From: Bedellia somnulentella
Taxonomy: Eukaryota; Arthropoda; Insecta; Lepidoptera; Bedelliidae
Length of the DNA: 64,000 bases
NCBI GenBank assembly: GCA_963576735.1
Contig: OY755179.1
Span: forward strand, 4,340,001 to 4,404,000
Direction: 5' to 3'
Part shown: in pieces, positions 35,901 to 48,900 of the stretch
Layout of the letters: each line of letters begins with the position of its first letter
Numbering within the stretch: the stretch's first letter is position 1
Position numbers and translations under genes: made by a program
Notes under the pieces: generated by a model
What the model was told of the DNA's origin: nothing
Databases searched by the model: none
What the model saw: the letters and a program-made list of their open reading frames with translations, nothing else

Positions 35901-38900
35901 TGTACCGACGTGAACTATGACACTAAGACGACCGTTTGACAAAGAATAATTTAAATTATTATAAATTATAATTAAAACTTTGTAAATTTATAATATATAC
36001 GAATGATAAGTAATCCCCTCATTTTAGTAGTTTTTCTACAATAGTTTGTGGAAAATCTCATCACACACGACGGCATTCTCGATTATTTGGATAAACTAAC
36101 AAGCCAAAACAGGTGAACGATTGTGACGGCAGCTAGTGTGCGATTTAAGTCAGATGAGCCATTTAGCCTGTTTTGTAAGTGCCACTTATGAGCGCGCATA
36201 ACTTATCTACGGGTTTTTATTAGTACATCTATGGTGTCATCAGAACTTTCGAATAGTCCTATTATATTTATTTATTTGTTTAAACACTTTATTGCATACA
36301 AAACAAAACACAAACAGTATATTACAGAATAGGTACAGCAGTATATGTACACAAAGGTTCCAGTCAACCTTTATGGTGAGGAACAAATAGACAACTCTTT
36401 AAAACATTATGGTCAAGTATATATGCAATTTAAACAAACTTAATTAAACACAACTTATTTACAACCTGTATATTAAATTATATATATAATAATTATTATA
36501 TCAAATATACTATACAATATCTTAATAAATATTCATGTATATACAAACTTATATAATATAACAAATACAAATATATACATATAACTAACTTTATAAAATC
36601 TACCAACCTAAGGTTTTAAAAAAATGGGATTTTAGTTTATTTTTAAATATATTTAGTGATGATGACAGACGTATGTCAACTGGTAGTGAGTTCCACAAAT
36701 TAACTGCTCTGGCTTTAAAGGAATCACTATATGTAGCACTGTTTGAGAAGGTACACTCAACATCTTATTCTCCTGTGATCGCAAGGCACGGCCGTGGGTG
36801 CACAAGTATGTGAACTTACAACGAAGATAATGGGGGGCAGCAGGATTATTAAGGGCATTATATAAAATACAGAGAATATGAGTATTCCTCCGAAGACAAA
36901 TTGGGAGCCACTTCAGTTGAGCTCGGTACTCAAAAATATGATTGTATTTACGTAATCCAAAAATAAATCGGATACATACATTCTGGAGACGTTCGAGTTT
37001 GTTAAGTAGCTCCTCTGTGAGGTCAAGATAGCTTACGTTTGCGTAATCGAGAATCGGAAGCAGTAGTCTTCGCCAGCGTAATCTTAGTGCGGTGAGGCAG
37101 GAAAAATTTCAAGCGCTTAAGTGAGTGACAGGATGCAAAAACTTTTTTACTTACGGCTTCCACTTGGGGCAACCACGAAAATGTACTGTCCATAATAACT
37201 CCCAAATTCTTGACAGAATTGACGAAGCGAGTATCCGTGCCATCATAGGTAAAATTCTTATCAAGAGCAATATTTGCCTTATTCAACAATCTCGAACTGC
37301 TAAAAATAATTGCCTGTGACTTATCAGGATTCTGTAGAAGTCCAAACTTCTTCACCCATTTCGATATTATCTCCAGGTTGTTATTTATGACATCAACCGC
37401 CGAGTTTATATCTTCCGGAAGAGCACTTGTGTAGATTTGAAGGTCGTCTGCATATAGATGATAGAGAGAAGTAAGTTCTTTAGCTAAGATATTAATAAAT
37501 AGTGAAAAAAGCAAAGGAGAAAGTACGCCGCCTTGCGGGACACCAGCTAGTACCGGGCACCAAGCATAGCTCTCTACGTCGGTGCGCACGCACTGCTGAC
37601 GACCTTTAAGGTAAGATTCGAACCAATTGGCGACTGTCGGAGATACGTTAAGAGATCTTAAAAAAAATGACAAGAAGTATATCAAGATCCACAGTGTTAA
37701 ATGCGTTGCTGAAATCTAAAAGTGTAAGCACTGTAACTTGGTGATTTTCCATATTTAACCGAATATCATCAGTGACCTTGATGAGAGCAGTAACATTGTT
37801 ATGACCTGTTCGGAACCCAGACTGGAAATCGTTCAGCAAGTGGTGAGTGGAAAGGAAGTTGGAAAATTGTTCGAATACGAGTCGTTCAAGAACTCTTGAT
37901 AGGAATGGCAGGATGGAAATTGGGCGAAATTGGGATAAGATGGTTGGGTTGGGAACTTTAGGAATAGGGACAATGAAGGCATTCTTCCACATACTAGGGA
38001 ATGAACAAGAGTATAAGTTCATTAAATTTGTAATGTGTGGCAGAATTATTTCCAGAATAGGATTAATCATTAAAGTACTAACGTTGTCAGTACCGTGATA
38101 CCCACCGTGTATATAGAAACCGTGATAGCCCAGTGGGTAGAACACTCGGTTATCGTGCAAACGACTAGTGTTCAAATCCTGGGTCGGGCCTACACCAATT
38201 TGTCTTTTCTAAAGACATATGTGTGGTTAATTTATCATGGTTGTTAACGGTGAGGGAAAACATCGTGAGGAAACCCACATGGCTGAGTTGTACTTCGTCA
38301 TGTGACAGTGTATTCGTACAAAACGGCGATAGGCCTGCCCCCTATCACGCGAGTACACTGTCCATGCAAAACGTGGGTACTCTGAACACCAGGTGACAAA
38401 GTCACGTGATGTTCAGAAGTATTAGTACCTCTGCCAACCCCTTCGCGGGGATATTCGGCGTGAACGTTTATGTTATATTGTACAACCGTAATCCCCCTCT
38501 ACTCCGGGTCTGCGGACCTTTCACCGCGGCACACGTTGTACATTTCCGGCACCAGTCCTGTACGTCGTCCCTACAATGAAGCCAGTAAAACTTCGCACGA
38601 ACCTTCTGCAACGTACGATTTACCCCAAGATGCCCGCCCGAAACACCGTCATGTGTTTCCCGCAGTACATCTTTAACCTTGGCTCTGGGCACGACCAATT
38701 GTAGGTGCTCTTCTTTACCGTTGGGTTTCTCCCACCTCCGGTACAGTAGACCATTGATCAGAACCAGGCTGTTCCATTGCGCCCAGTAAGCTTTCGTACT
38801 CACTCCTGTGGACGCTACTTCACTCCAAGCCGGTTGATCGTGTTTTTCCTTCTTCCATTTCATGATGGGTCTGAGGTTCTCATCTTCTTCTTGGGCCTTC

Positions 38901-41900
38901 TGCATAGCTTCTGTTTCCCATCCATCCAATGGACAAATTCGAGTCACTTTCACGACCTCCTCCTTCGACTCTTGCTTCCTGCAATGTTTACAGTCTTCCG
39001 GACACGGTCTACGTGAAAGCGCGTCTGCATTGCCATGAGATTTACCACTACGGTGCTCGATAGAAAAGTCATACTCTTGTAGCTGTTCGATCCATCGAGC
39101 TACCTGTCCTTCCGGGTTTTTGAACTGGAGAAGCCATTTCAGTGCAGCATGATCAGTTCGAAGCTTGAACGGTCTCCCAATCAAATACTTGTAAAAATGC
39201 TGTAAGGTCTTCACTACAGCTAGAAGTTCCTTTCTCGTGACGCAGTAGTTTCTTTCCGCTTTAGATAGAGACTTGCTGAAATATCCGATCACAACTTCCT
39301 TGTCACCTTGGATCTGTGATAACACTCCACCAATAGCCATATTACTAGCATCGCTGTCAACGATGTACTGTCCCTCTGGCTGTGGATATCCAAGGATAGG
39401 TGTCTCGCAAAGCCTCTTCTTCAGCTCATTGAAAGATAACTCGCATTCATCATCCCAAGAGAAGGTTTTCTTATCTTCAGTCAACCGATGCAATGGTTTG
39501 GCGATCTCAGAAAACCCTTTTACAAAACGTCGATAGTACGAGCAAAGGCCGAGAAAAGCTCGCACGTCTGTTTTGTCCTTTGGCGTCGGCCATTTCTGCA
39601 CAGCTTCCACCTTTTCCGGATCCGTCTGAATTCCTTCTCGGCTGATTACGTGACCTAAATAGTTCACTGAAGTTCTAAACAGCCGGCACTTCTTCGGATT
39701 CAGTTTCAGGTTTGCTCCACGAATTTTCTGAAAGACTTGTTCCAGGTTCTTGAGATGGTCTTGGAAGCTTTTGCCTATTATGACCACGTCGTCGAGGTAC
39801 ACCAGGCAAGCCTCGCCAACCAATCCCGCCAACGCACACTCCATAAGCCTTTCAAAAGTAGCTGGCGCGTTGCAGAGACCGAAAGGCATGACGTTAAACT
39901 GCCACAAACCCTTTCCAGTTGAAAACGCAGTCTTCTCTTTATCAGTCGGATGTATTTCCACCTGCCAGTAGCCTGACTTGCAGTCCAGGGTTGAAAACCA
40001 CTTCATGCCACTCAAAGTATCCAGAGTGTCATCTATTCTTGGCAAAGGATAGCTGTCCTTCTTTGTCACGTTGTTCAGTTGCCTGTAGTCAACACAAAAC
40101 CGTGTGCTTCCATCTTTCTTCTTAACAAGAACCACTGGAGAACACCACGGACTGGAGGACGGACTAATGACCTTCTTCTTTTTAATGTCTTCGAGCAATT
40201 CTTCAACTTCTTTCTCCTTAGCGATTGGGATTCTCCTTGCTCTCTGTCTAATAGGTCTTTCGTCCCCTGTATCAATTCTGTGTTGCACTAAAGATGTTCT
40301 GCCTAAGTCCCCTTCTGCATTTGAGAAGATGTCAGCATATTTCACCAGCAACTGTTTAACCTTGATCCTCTCCAAGTAAGATAAGTCATCCTGGATCTCA
40401 CTTAACAAGTCAGTTACAGTTGAATTATCGACTTTCACTTTGACTTTCCCATTTGGAGAATGACAGCTCCTCATCCAGACTACTTCTTCACACTGACCAA
40501 CTACTTCACCCCGCTTAAGCTGTACATCTTCTTGGTCAAGGTTGACTACCTTCACTATTGCCGTCTTGTTGCTTGTAACCAAAGTTCTTGCTGTCAGAAA
40601 TTTCCTTGGCCCGTTCTTCCCTGTCTCTTCAATCAACACACAACGATGCCTCTTCTTCTCGCTGTCTACAGGTAACATCACCGGAACCAGCTTCTGAGAA
40701 CGCGCAGGAATATTGATGGTTTTCAAGCATGTCACTTCACCGACGGGACCACCCAGTATAAAGATTTCTTCCTGGCCACACTTGAAAATTCCTCTCGTTA
40801 TGTCAATCCGGCAGTTATATTTCTTCATGAAGTCCAGTCCTAGTATGCATTCATCCATTATCTCAGCCACAATGACTTGATGAGTATACGACGTCTCGCC
40901 AACCATCATCCTGACTGAGAGTTCACCAAGGACAGGTATTCGCTGGCCAGAGGCGGAGAGTAGCCGACACTTAGTATCTCTGCTATACTTGATATTCGCT
41001 GCTTTCACCAGTGCCGGATTGATCACCGTTCTAGACGCTCCAGTATCAAGGGTCATCTTACAGTCTTGATCATTGACACAGCCCAATATCACCAAACTGT
41101 TCCCGTTACAGGCTTGTGAGATGGTCATTGTCGGGGCTTTCTCCTCTCTAGCCAGCACCTGCCCCCCGGTCCTGGCTAATGCTCGTTTCCCTGGACGTTT
41201 GCGGCAGGAGCCTCTGCCTGCCTCTTTTCTTCCTTCCTCAGCGGGCAACTTAATCTCAAATGGCCCCTTTTCCCGCAGCCATAACAAATCGGTCCAGTAC
41301 TCCTTCCGACGGGTGCTTTAATGACCTTGACGTCCTCATTTGCTTCCGCAATCTCACGAAGTCGATGAGTTTGGCGCGTATCCTGGCGGCAAGCTTCAAC
41401 TTCTAGAGCGTTCGCCAAGGCATCCTTGAGAGACGTGTGGTGTTGAAGTCTCACCGCTGTTCTCACTTCGATATCTCTGATGCCGTCGACGAATGCTTGC
41501 ACCAGGTTCATTTCCACCGTCTTCGGATCTACACTGGGATAGGCCTTGCGGACGAGCTTCTCGATTTCAAGGGCCCACTGCTGAAGTCCCTCTCCGGAAC
41601 GCTGGACCCTATCACGCAGCTGAGCGCGGAACACATGCTCCAGGTGTCGCTCTCCATAGCGAGACTCCAACGCATCCAGCAGGTCCTTGAAACCACCACT
41701 CGGAGTCGGCAGCGCCTCTATTACTGACAGTGCTTGACCTCGGAGCGCCACCGTCAGTGCAGTCAAACACTGTTCATCAGTCCAACCATTGGCAGCCGCA
41801 ACAGTCTGGAACTGATGTCTATACGCCGACCAGGATGTTGTTCCGTCGTAGGGAGGAACCTTCACACGAGGACCATGGACAGCTACTACATTCTCACCGG

Positions 41901-44900
41901 AGACAACCTTGACCGGTCGTGATTCAAGCTGCAGAACCCTTTTCTCCATTCCGCGGAAGTCGGTCTTCATGTCATCGATATCTTTCTCAATAGTGGTTAC
42001 CTGCTCCTTCATCTGCTCTACGTCTTTTTCCACAGTAACCACCCGACCACTGACTTCATTGACCGCAGTGAGAACTTGTGAGAACTTAGTTTGCTGTTCC
42101 TCGCGCAACTCACGAACTTCTTGTTTCACAACACCCTGTACCTCCGAATGTATGTTTTTCAACATTTCAACTATCATCGCCAAGTCAGTATTAGTTGCGG
42201 CCGCCGGCGCCGTTGATGTAGACGGCGCGTTAGTCACCGCGGACGTCTCCTCTGGAATGTCACTCCGAGGGTTCGTGACCGATGACCTCATTTCCGACAG
42301 CTGTTCACCCTCTGCGGCTTTCTGAGCGCGCGTCTTCATACCCTCTCTTCCGTCTTCCTTCGGCATAACTGGCATCTTCAAATCCACTTCTGTCACCAAT
42401 TGTTACGTACCGGGTTCTTAATTTGATAAATACCAGTCACACTTTCGTGCAATAAGGTGTAATTATATTTATTGACCAATAACGCACTTTACACAACACA
42501 ACAAACACTATCGATAATTAACTATCGATACTCGCACTAATTAACAACACTAATTTACTCCGTTATAGTAACACTGTCCACACCGTTAAGCTTATTTCCG
42601 TAATCCGTATATCACTGCACTGTCGTATTTAATTTCTTCGCTCTAGTATTTCGCTTGTTCTCGCTTTAGTTCTTCGCACTCGAATAACTCCGTAGCACGC
42701 GTCGCTCTTTATATATGCCAAATCTCAAATACGCGAATATTACAGAAAGTTCTAGTACCACATTCTCGAAAAGTCGATATTCGAGAAACATCTAGTAATT
42801 CCTTTTTTTACTTATTAAAATACTAGTAACGCCATCTGTTATCTAGTAGTGGCAAATCCTATCTCCTACTTGCGAACAGATGTCGTAACAATATGTTTAT
42901 GTTATGTTGTCAGTACCTGTTGCCTTGCTGGTTATATTAGATATACATTTTTTAACGTCACGACCAGAGACCAATTTGAAAGTGAATTGTGGACAATCAG
43001 GGGTAGGTTAGGTATAGAAACAAGATTGTTCAGAGCCTCAGCTTTACATTGATCACTAATGGTCAAAGGAGGAGTGGAGAAATACGTATTAAGTGCATTG
43101 AGATCTGTATCTATAGAAGAATTGGCCTGAGATTTCCTATGCCCAGTGTTTTAAGGAATGGCCATAACTGTGAGGTGTCACAATCGTTAATGGAAGTATG
43201 GATATATCGGCGTTTTGCATCTCTACACACTCTATTACAGCGATTCCTCAGCTCCTTGTATTGTATTGTAATTATATATCAATAATTTTATAAGTTTTTC
43301 AAGCTAGGCAGTTTTGAAAGTTACGGACTATAGACCTGCAGCAGGTTTATCATCATCTGTTAAAGTGTTAGAATCAGCACTGTATTGGCATATACAATAG
43401 GGACATAGAGAATGTCAGCACAGTATAGACCTCAGCACTAGTATACTACTCTCGACAAGGAACTCAGACCATAAACACTTATTTCTAACTTATCAATGAG
43501 GCAAAAAAATATGCGAGGAGGAAAGAAAACATTTAACAAAAGCCAATTAAAATCAACTAAGTTTTCGGCAGTTTATTATTCACGTTTCTAGTTGGTTGTA
43601 AACATATTTAAAAACACATTTATTGGTTTTTATGTTTTTATTGTATTCTCATTGGTACGCTGAGGAATCACATCGATATAAAAACTATTAAATCCGGTTT
43701 ACATGCTCTTGATAACAAGAAAAAAAAACAGAAATGCATGCATCTAAAATTTATACGATTGACACATATTTCGTTATCGACTGGTAATATAACACATTCT
43801 TTTATATTAAAAAAATCTAAACCTGTTGTATAAAAAATGTCTTATTATTGCCGAATATTAAGAATCCAAACTAAATGAGACGACTTATTTTATCTTTGCT
43901 ATCGCGTGGTATAAAACAGCTATCACTGTCACACTTACATAGTATCGATAACTCTTATCTGAAACAACCGACAGACTAACAATAAAATAACGCTTGTGCT
44001 AGGCCCTCAGACTATGGCTTCATATTGGCTCACGTTAAAATTCTAAATCATATTCGTTGTCTTACTAACGAGTTGTGTTCAAAATAATCACTCTTCATAA
44101 TTTTATTTTTCATACTTTATTTATTCATACCTTTTTAATACTAACAAAGGCGGTCACAAGTTGTGACTCACATAAGTAATAATCATAATTTTTTAAAGTT
44201 ATGATATTTTTTGATCTTTTTTCTTCATAACATTCAATGATCCTTTTGTTTTAATTAATAATATTGTTAGTAGGATAACATTGTTAGTTGTGTTGTGTGA
44301 AAATGTTGAATAAGAATAATATTGTTTCTTTAAAATCATTTTCCATTAATTATTATTTACAATACAGATTTATCGATTGATGCCTACAAATTTACTATGA
44401 AAAATTTTGCCGGAAAGCAAGCAAGCAGCCATGCAAATTGGCATGCATCATGCATTTAAAGTGCTGGCTCCGCTCGCTCGTTTTATACATAACCTAACGT
44501 AACTAATTGTGACCTAAGTTTTCTTTGCCTGCAGTGAACTTTCGCCCCCCGAACCCTCCAGTTTTAGTTCAGTTGTAGTTTTTATTAGTAACCACACATG
44601 AAGTTTTCATGAACAAAACATTCTAATTATGTGATAGTTAGGCGCTCTCAACATTTGCATTCTACCTGTAAAGGTAGACAAGTGGCCTACCGAATTTGTA
44701 AAAATATCGGAGGTTGGTAAAGCTAACACTACTTAAAAAGTGTAAAAGAAACATAAAAGAAGAATTTCGCACTGGTAGCCACTTGACTATATAGCTCAAT
44801 TGGCAGAGCGACGGGGGCGTATACCTGGAGGTCGTGGGTTCGATCCCCGCTGGTGTCGAAATTTTTTTTTCTTTCCTTTATTTATTAGTCATAATCTGGC

Positions 44901-45884
44901 ATTTTTCGTGACAAATTATAATTTTCTTAGAAAAGCTAATTACAAAAAACATTTCTAAATTATGATATATACCCAATTGCCATTGTAGAAATAAATATTA
45001 TCATAGGCTTGATATCATCACGCTAAATTATACAAGAGGGTCAGAAACTAGACCGGAGAATCCTTAGATATTTGAAACATAACCACCAACGCTAAGCCGG
45101 GTCGGTCCACAACACAAGTAATTAATCAACATTAAATTTGAATTCATTATCATGTGTTTTTATTTGTTTCCGAACCCTAAAGTGTAGATAGCTTTTTGAA
45201 GAGGTCAAGAATCTGGTAGATAAAACAATTTATCTATCTTTACATTTATATTTACATACAATTATTTATTACATCATTCATACTTTGGAGTAGAGTTAAC
45301 ATTAATCAAAATACACACCCATATTCACAGCATTATATCCTGGGGGCTGACAAGAAGATTGATAAACACTACTTTAATTATGTCGATATTTTTTATATTT
45401 CAAATGTACAAAATCTTTGCTATTGAATTATATACATGTATATTTATTTATGGTTGATTATTCTTTTGTGATGGAATAGCATTTTCTTTCCGTGGTTGTC
45501 GCATAAGGCACTGAGGGTATTGTTTTTTTTTAAGTGCTACCGTTTTATAAGATTTATAACAATGGATATTTGGACAGTCGTAGAAAAGGCTTAGAAAGCG
45601 ATACCATCGTATTTAATCTCTTTTTACACTTTAGATTCATCCTTCAGCTAAATATTGGTCAATACAGCGTAACATTATATTTCTCTTACAAGAATATCTC
45701 GTCACCTACTATTTTATTAGTAGATATAAAAATAGTATTATTGTACACTCTACAGTACCTCTTACTATTGTAGCGGCCATCGAATCCGATAACAAGTCCA
45801 TTCTCCAGTTGACTGTGATTGCATTCCGATTTAAGGTATGAGCAGAGACCCTACAAACACAAGGCGATATTACATACATGTGTC

Positions 45885-45946
<62 letters not shown>

Positions 45947-48900
45947 TATGTCGAAGGATAATTTGATACTTGGATTTTAAGGATAATGAACCTCACTTTC
46001 ACTTCAGGTACCTCGTATAATTTATAAAAGTTTAAGATGTCACTGCCGCCACCCTGAACCAAGTCAGAAAGTCAGACCTAGGGACCATAATGATATCGGG
46101 AAAATGGATCTGAATACACTACGGGTGCAGTTAAGATTTCCCTCACCTGGGACATTCGCGTGTAATGTACATTACATACCTGGGCATTCTATCAGTGAAG
46201 GAGGAGAACAGAGCATTACAATGCCCACCTTTTAATGATTATATGAATAATAGTATGAATTACACTCCAATGCTTGTCAGTCAGGGAGGCATTATTATAA
46301 AGTAATGCTCATAGACGAATCTAAAATGAACGGTGAGGGAGCACCTTTATGAAAATGGTGTGAAATTATGGCTTTACCTGCGCGGTTTGCAGTACAACAA
46401 CATCGTTCATACATTTGAATCCGGCGGCCATTTTCCCGCGCAAGCCGGCCGTCCCAAACTTGAGTCGGCCCAACATGCTCTTCTCTAACTTGCTCCATCG
46501 CTGACTAGATATATCAGACAGCACTTCCTCTCTTGTCTGTGGGTTCTGGAATAAAAGGTGTTATTAGTCACGGATGTGTCATATCAGCCTTAAACAGCAT
46601 TTACCTATTACTTATGAAGAACTAGCTTTTTGCCCCGCGACTTCGTCCGCGTGGACTTCATTTTTTGCATCCAGTTTACATAATACCAAAATACCGAAAC
46701 ACTATCTCAACTTCTGTTTTTTATATTTATAATCCCGCGGGCATTGTAAATGACATAAAGTACATTGAGGCTTTTTAAGTGATTGTTGGGCGATGCAGTT
46801 TGTGACCCATCACTAACAACCTTTATTAACCTATCTTTTATCAATATATTTCCAAAATTGGATGAAGAATCTCCGAAGCTATGGCTACCCTTTTATGGAA
46901 TTTATGGTTGTTAGCATATATTCATGAATGATTGATAGATGGATTTCATAAATTCAATCGCACCAAGTTTTATTATAAAATGTAAAAAAACTCAATATTA
47001 ACTTTCATTTGCTATATCAACCCGTTAGGGGTTGAGTTCCAAAAATTCCTTTTCAATTGTTCATAAGAATCATGAAACAAATATACCAAGTTTTTATGTT
47101 CAGAAATGAGAATATCTTTAGTAAGTACAGATACGGATAGTAGTTTGGCGCTGCGGCGACGGCCCGGTGCTGCCCCCTACACTGACCGTTGGTGATAGTG
47201 GGAGAGCTTGCAGCGATTGCTCGGCAATATAGGGATGATTAGTGGTAGATCTCCTTCCAAAATAATCGCTAAATTGAAGGGATAGTGCTTGTTATTATTA
47301 TATATAGTGTTATTTTAAGCTAACAAAACATTTTTTTACAAAACGCTTGAATTACCTGAGATACGAACCCGGGACGATTGATTCATAATAGTTCTAATTA
47401 AATATTCATAGTAGTTAGTTATACCGCTACGCCACGGAGACGTTACCGGGGCGGTGTCAAATTTTTAGTACGCTTTATTTCATATTAGTCTTACTATTGA
47501 TAAACAAATTTGTCATTTAAATTGATGAAACCCCTTCATCTTTCCATTATGAACATTAACAAAGTGTCTGATGTGAATTCCATCGATGATAAAAATAATC
47601 GCTGCAATATATTGAGCCATATATGAGTTAAGGTTTTTGATGTTCCTATGAGAACTCTTGCGGATTTCTTAGTTTCAAGGAATCGTCGTCGTTTCATTTA
47701 GCTTCTAAATTTACATGTTAATATTCGTTTGCAATATAAGTAGATGTAAAAAAAATTGTATACGATGAAAAAATGGTACATCATCCCTCGGGAGTTCCTT
47801 ATTTTCGGGGATCCATTACCGTACCATTAAGCTTCTAAATTTTGATTTTTATATTAGTTTACAATATTTTACGTTGTTTTAAACGATACACAGCGCCATC
47901 TCCAATGCATTTAGTAAGCAAACAATATTTTTGATTTCCCATGGGAACATATTTTTTCCGAGATAAAAAGTACCCTATTATTTAATTTAGACTTCTAACT
48001 ACACGTCTGAAAAATTTCAAAGCAATCGGTTCAGTATTTACGGCGTGAAAGCGGAACAAACAAACAAACAAACTCACTTTCCCATTTATAATATTATTAG
48101 TATGGATAAAAGAGCATATATGGGAAAGATTGATGGATGTAAACGAAGTAGAGGTACGATCGAAAGTCTCTGCCTACCCCAATGGGAACTAATGGCGTGA
48201 GTATATTTATGTAACTAATTACTCCCGTGGGGGTCGTGAGAGGTGGCTGGAGACGCATTACTAACAAATAAAACTGATAAGATTTGCAATGGTTTTAGAA
48301 AGTGGTGATCAATAGAATAGTGGTGAGAATAGTCTTTACCCCAATCAATGGGAACTTATAGCGTGAGTATATGTATGTGTCGCTGGCGTGTGTCACTCAC
48401 AGAATGAAATTGGGTTGTGATATAATAAGCCGACACTTGGCGATATTTTTTTAGGAATTAGATTATATGTAAATATTTGAGTTTTATATACTCCATAAAA
48501 TAAAATAGTTTTATGTTTTCGTACTGAACTTCTGATAGTGTTGATCGCGTTATACCATTTCAAAGAAATGCTTCACTAATTTAATATGTTATTTGTCAGC
48601 TATTGTTTTCCACTCTCATTGCTTTTGCAAATGTATTGTGCGATATAACCTCTTTTTACGATTTCATAACAGCCATATATTGATGTTTTGAGGTGGAATT
48701 CCAGCCATCTCATCTTACAATCACTTAATACCCTCTGTCACCTAATGACACTCACAGAAGAAATGGGTTAGTGGCATTTTTAATAAGAGTAACCAATTAT
48801 AAACACTGTTAAGTTTTCCTGAAATTTAATAGTGTTTTCTATACTATTAATGTGTCCTTTCCTCTAACCAACACTAGTAGCATGAGGCTTGTGAGAGTGC

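Larger units (their letters stand above)
38476..42890 (-). mobile_element. Ty3/gypsy LTR retrotransposon, 3'-truncated, in the SINE tail
   Basis: Has one LTR (42401-42890), gag and most of pol, then breaks off inside the integrase zinc region at about 38476-38485. The integrase core and the other LTR are gone. It lies between two parts of the (TTATG)n tail of the SINE. Gag and pol frames are otherwise open, so truncation is recent. Same orientation as PGM2. Confidence 0.9.
36255..43265 (-). mobile_element. CR1-superfamily LINE, 5'-truncated, split by SINE and gypsy insertions
   Basis: Minus-strand LINE in two pieces: 36255-38094 (3' end to mid RT) and 42906 to about 43265 (upstream part). 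Its 3' end is TTATTGCATAC / AAACACTTTATTGC on plus, i.e. AATAAAGTGTTTAAACAAAT on sense, a form common in Daphne/CR1-type insect LINEs. The reading [14 protein letters not shown] runs across the joint once the inserted DNA is removed, which confirms the split. Confidence 0.8.

Noticed and set aside
41909..42325. 138-codon Ser/Thr-rich plus-strand frame
   Set aside because: Antisense of the gypsy gag coiled coil.
45709..46062. 117-codon minus-strand frame overlapping exon 3
   Set aside because: Includes a translated (TA)n run and reads exon 3 in the wrong phase.
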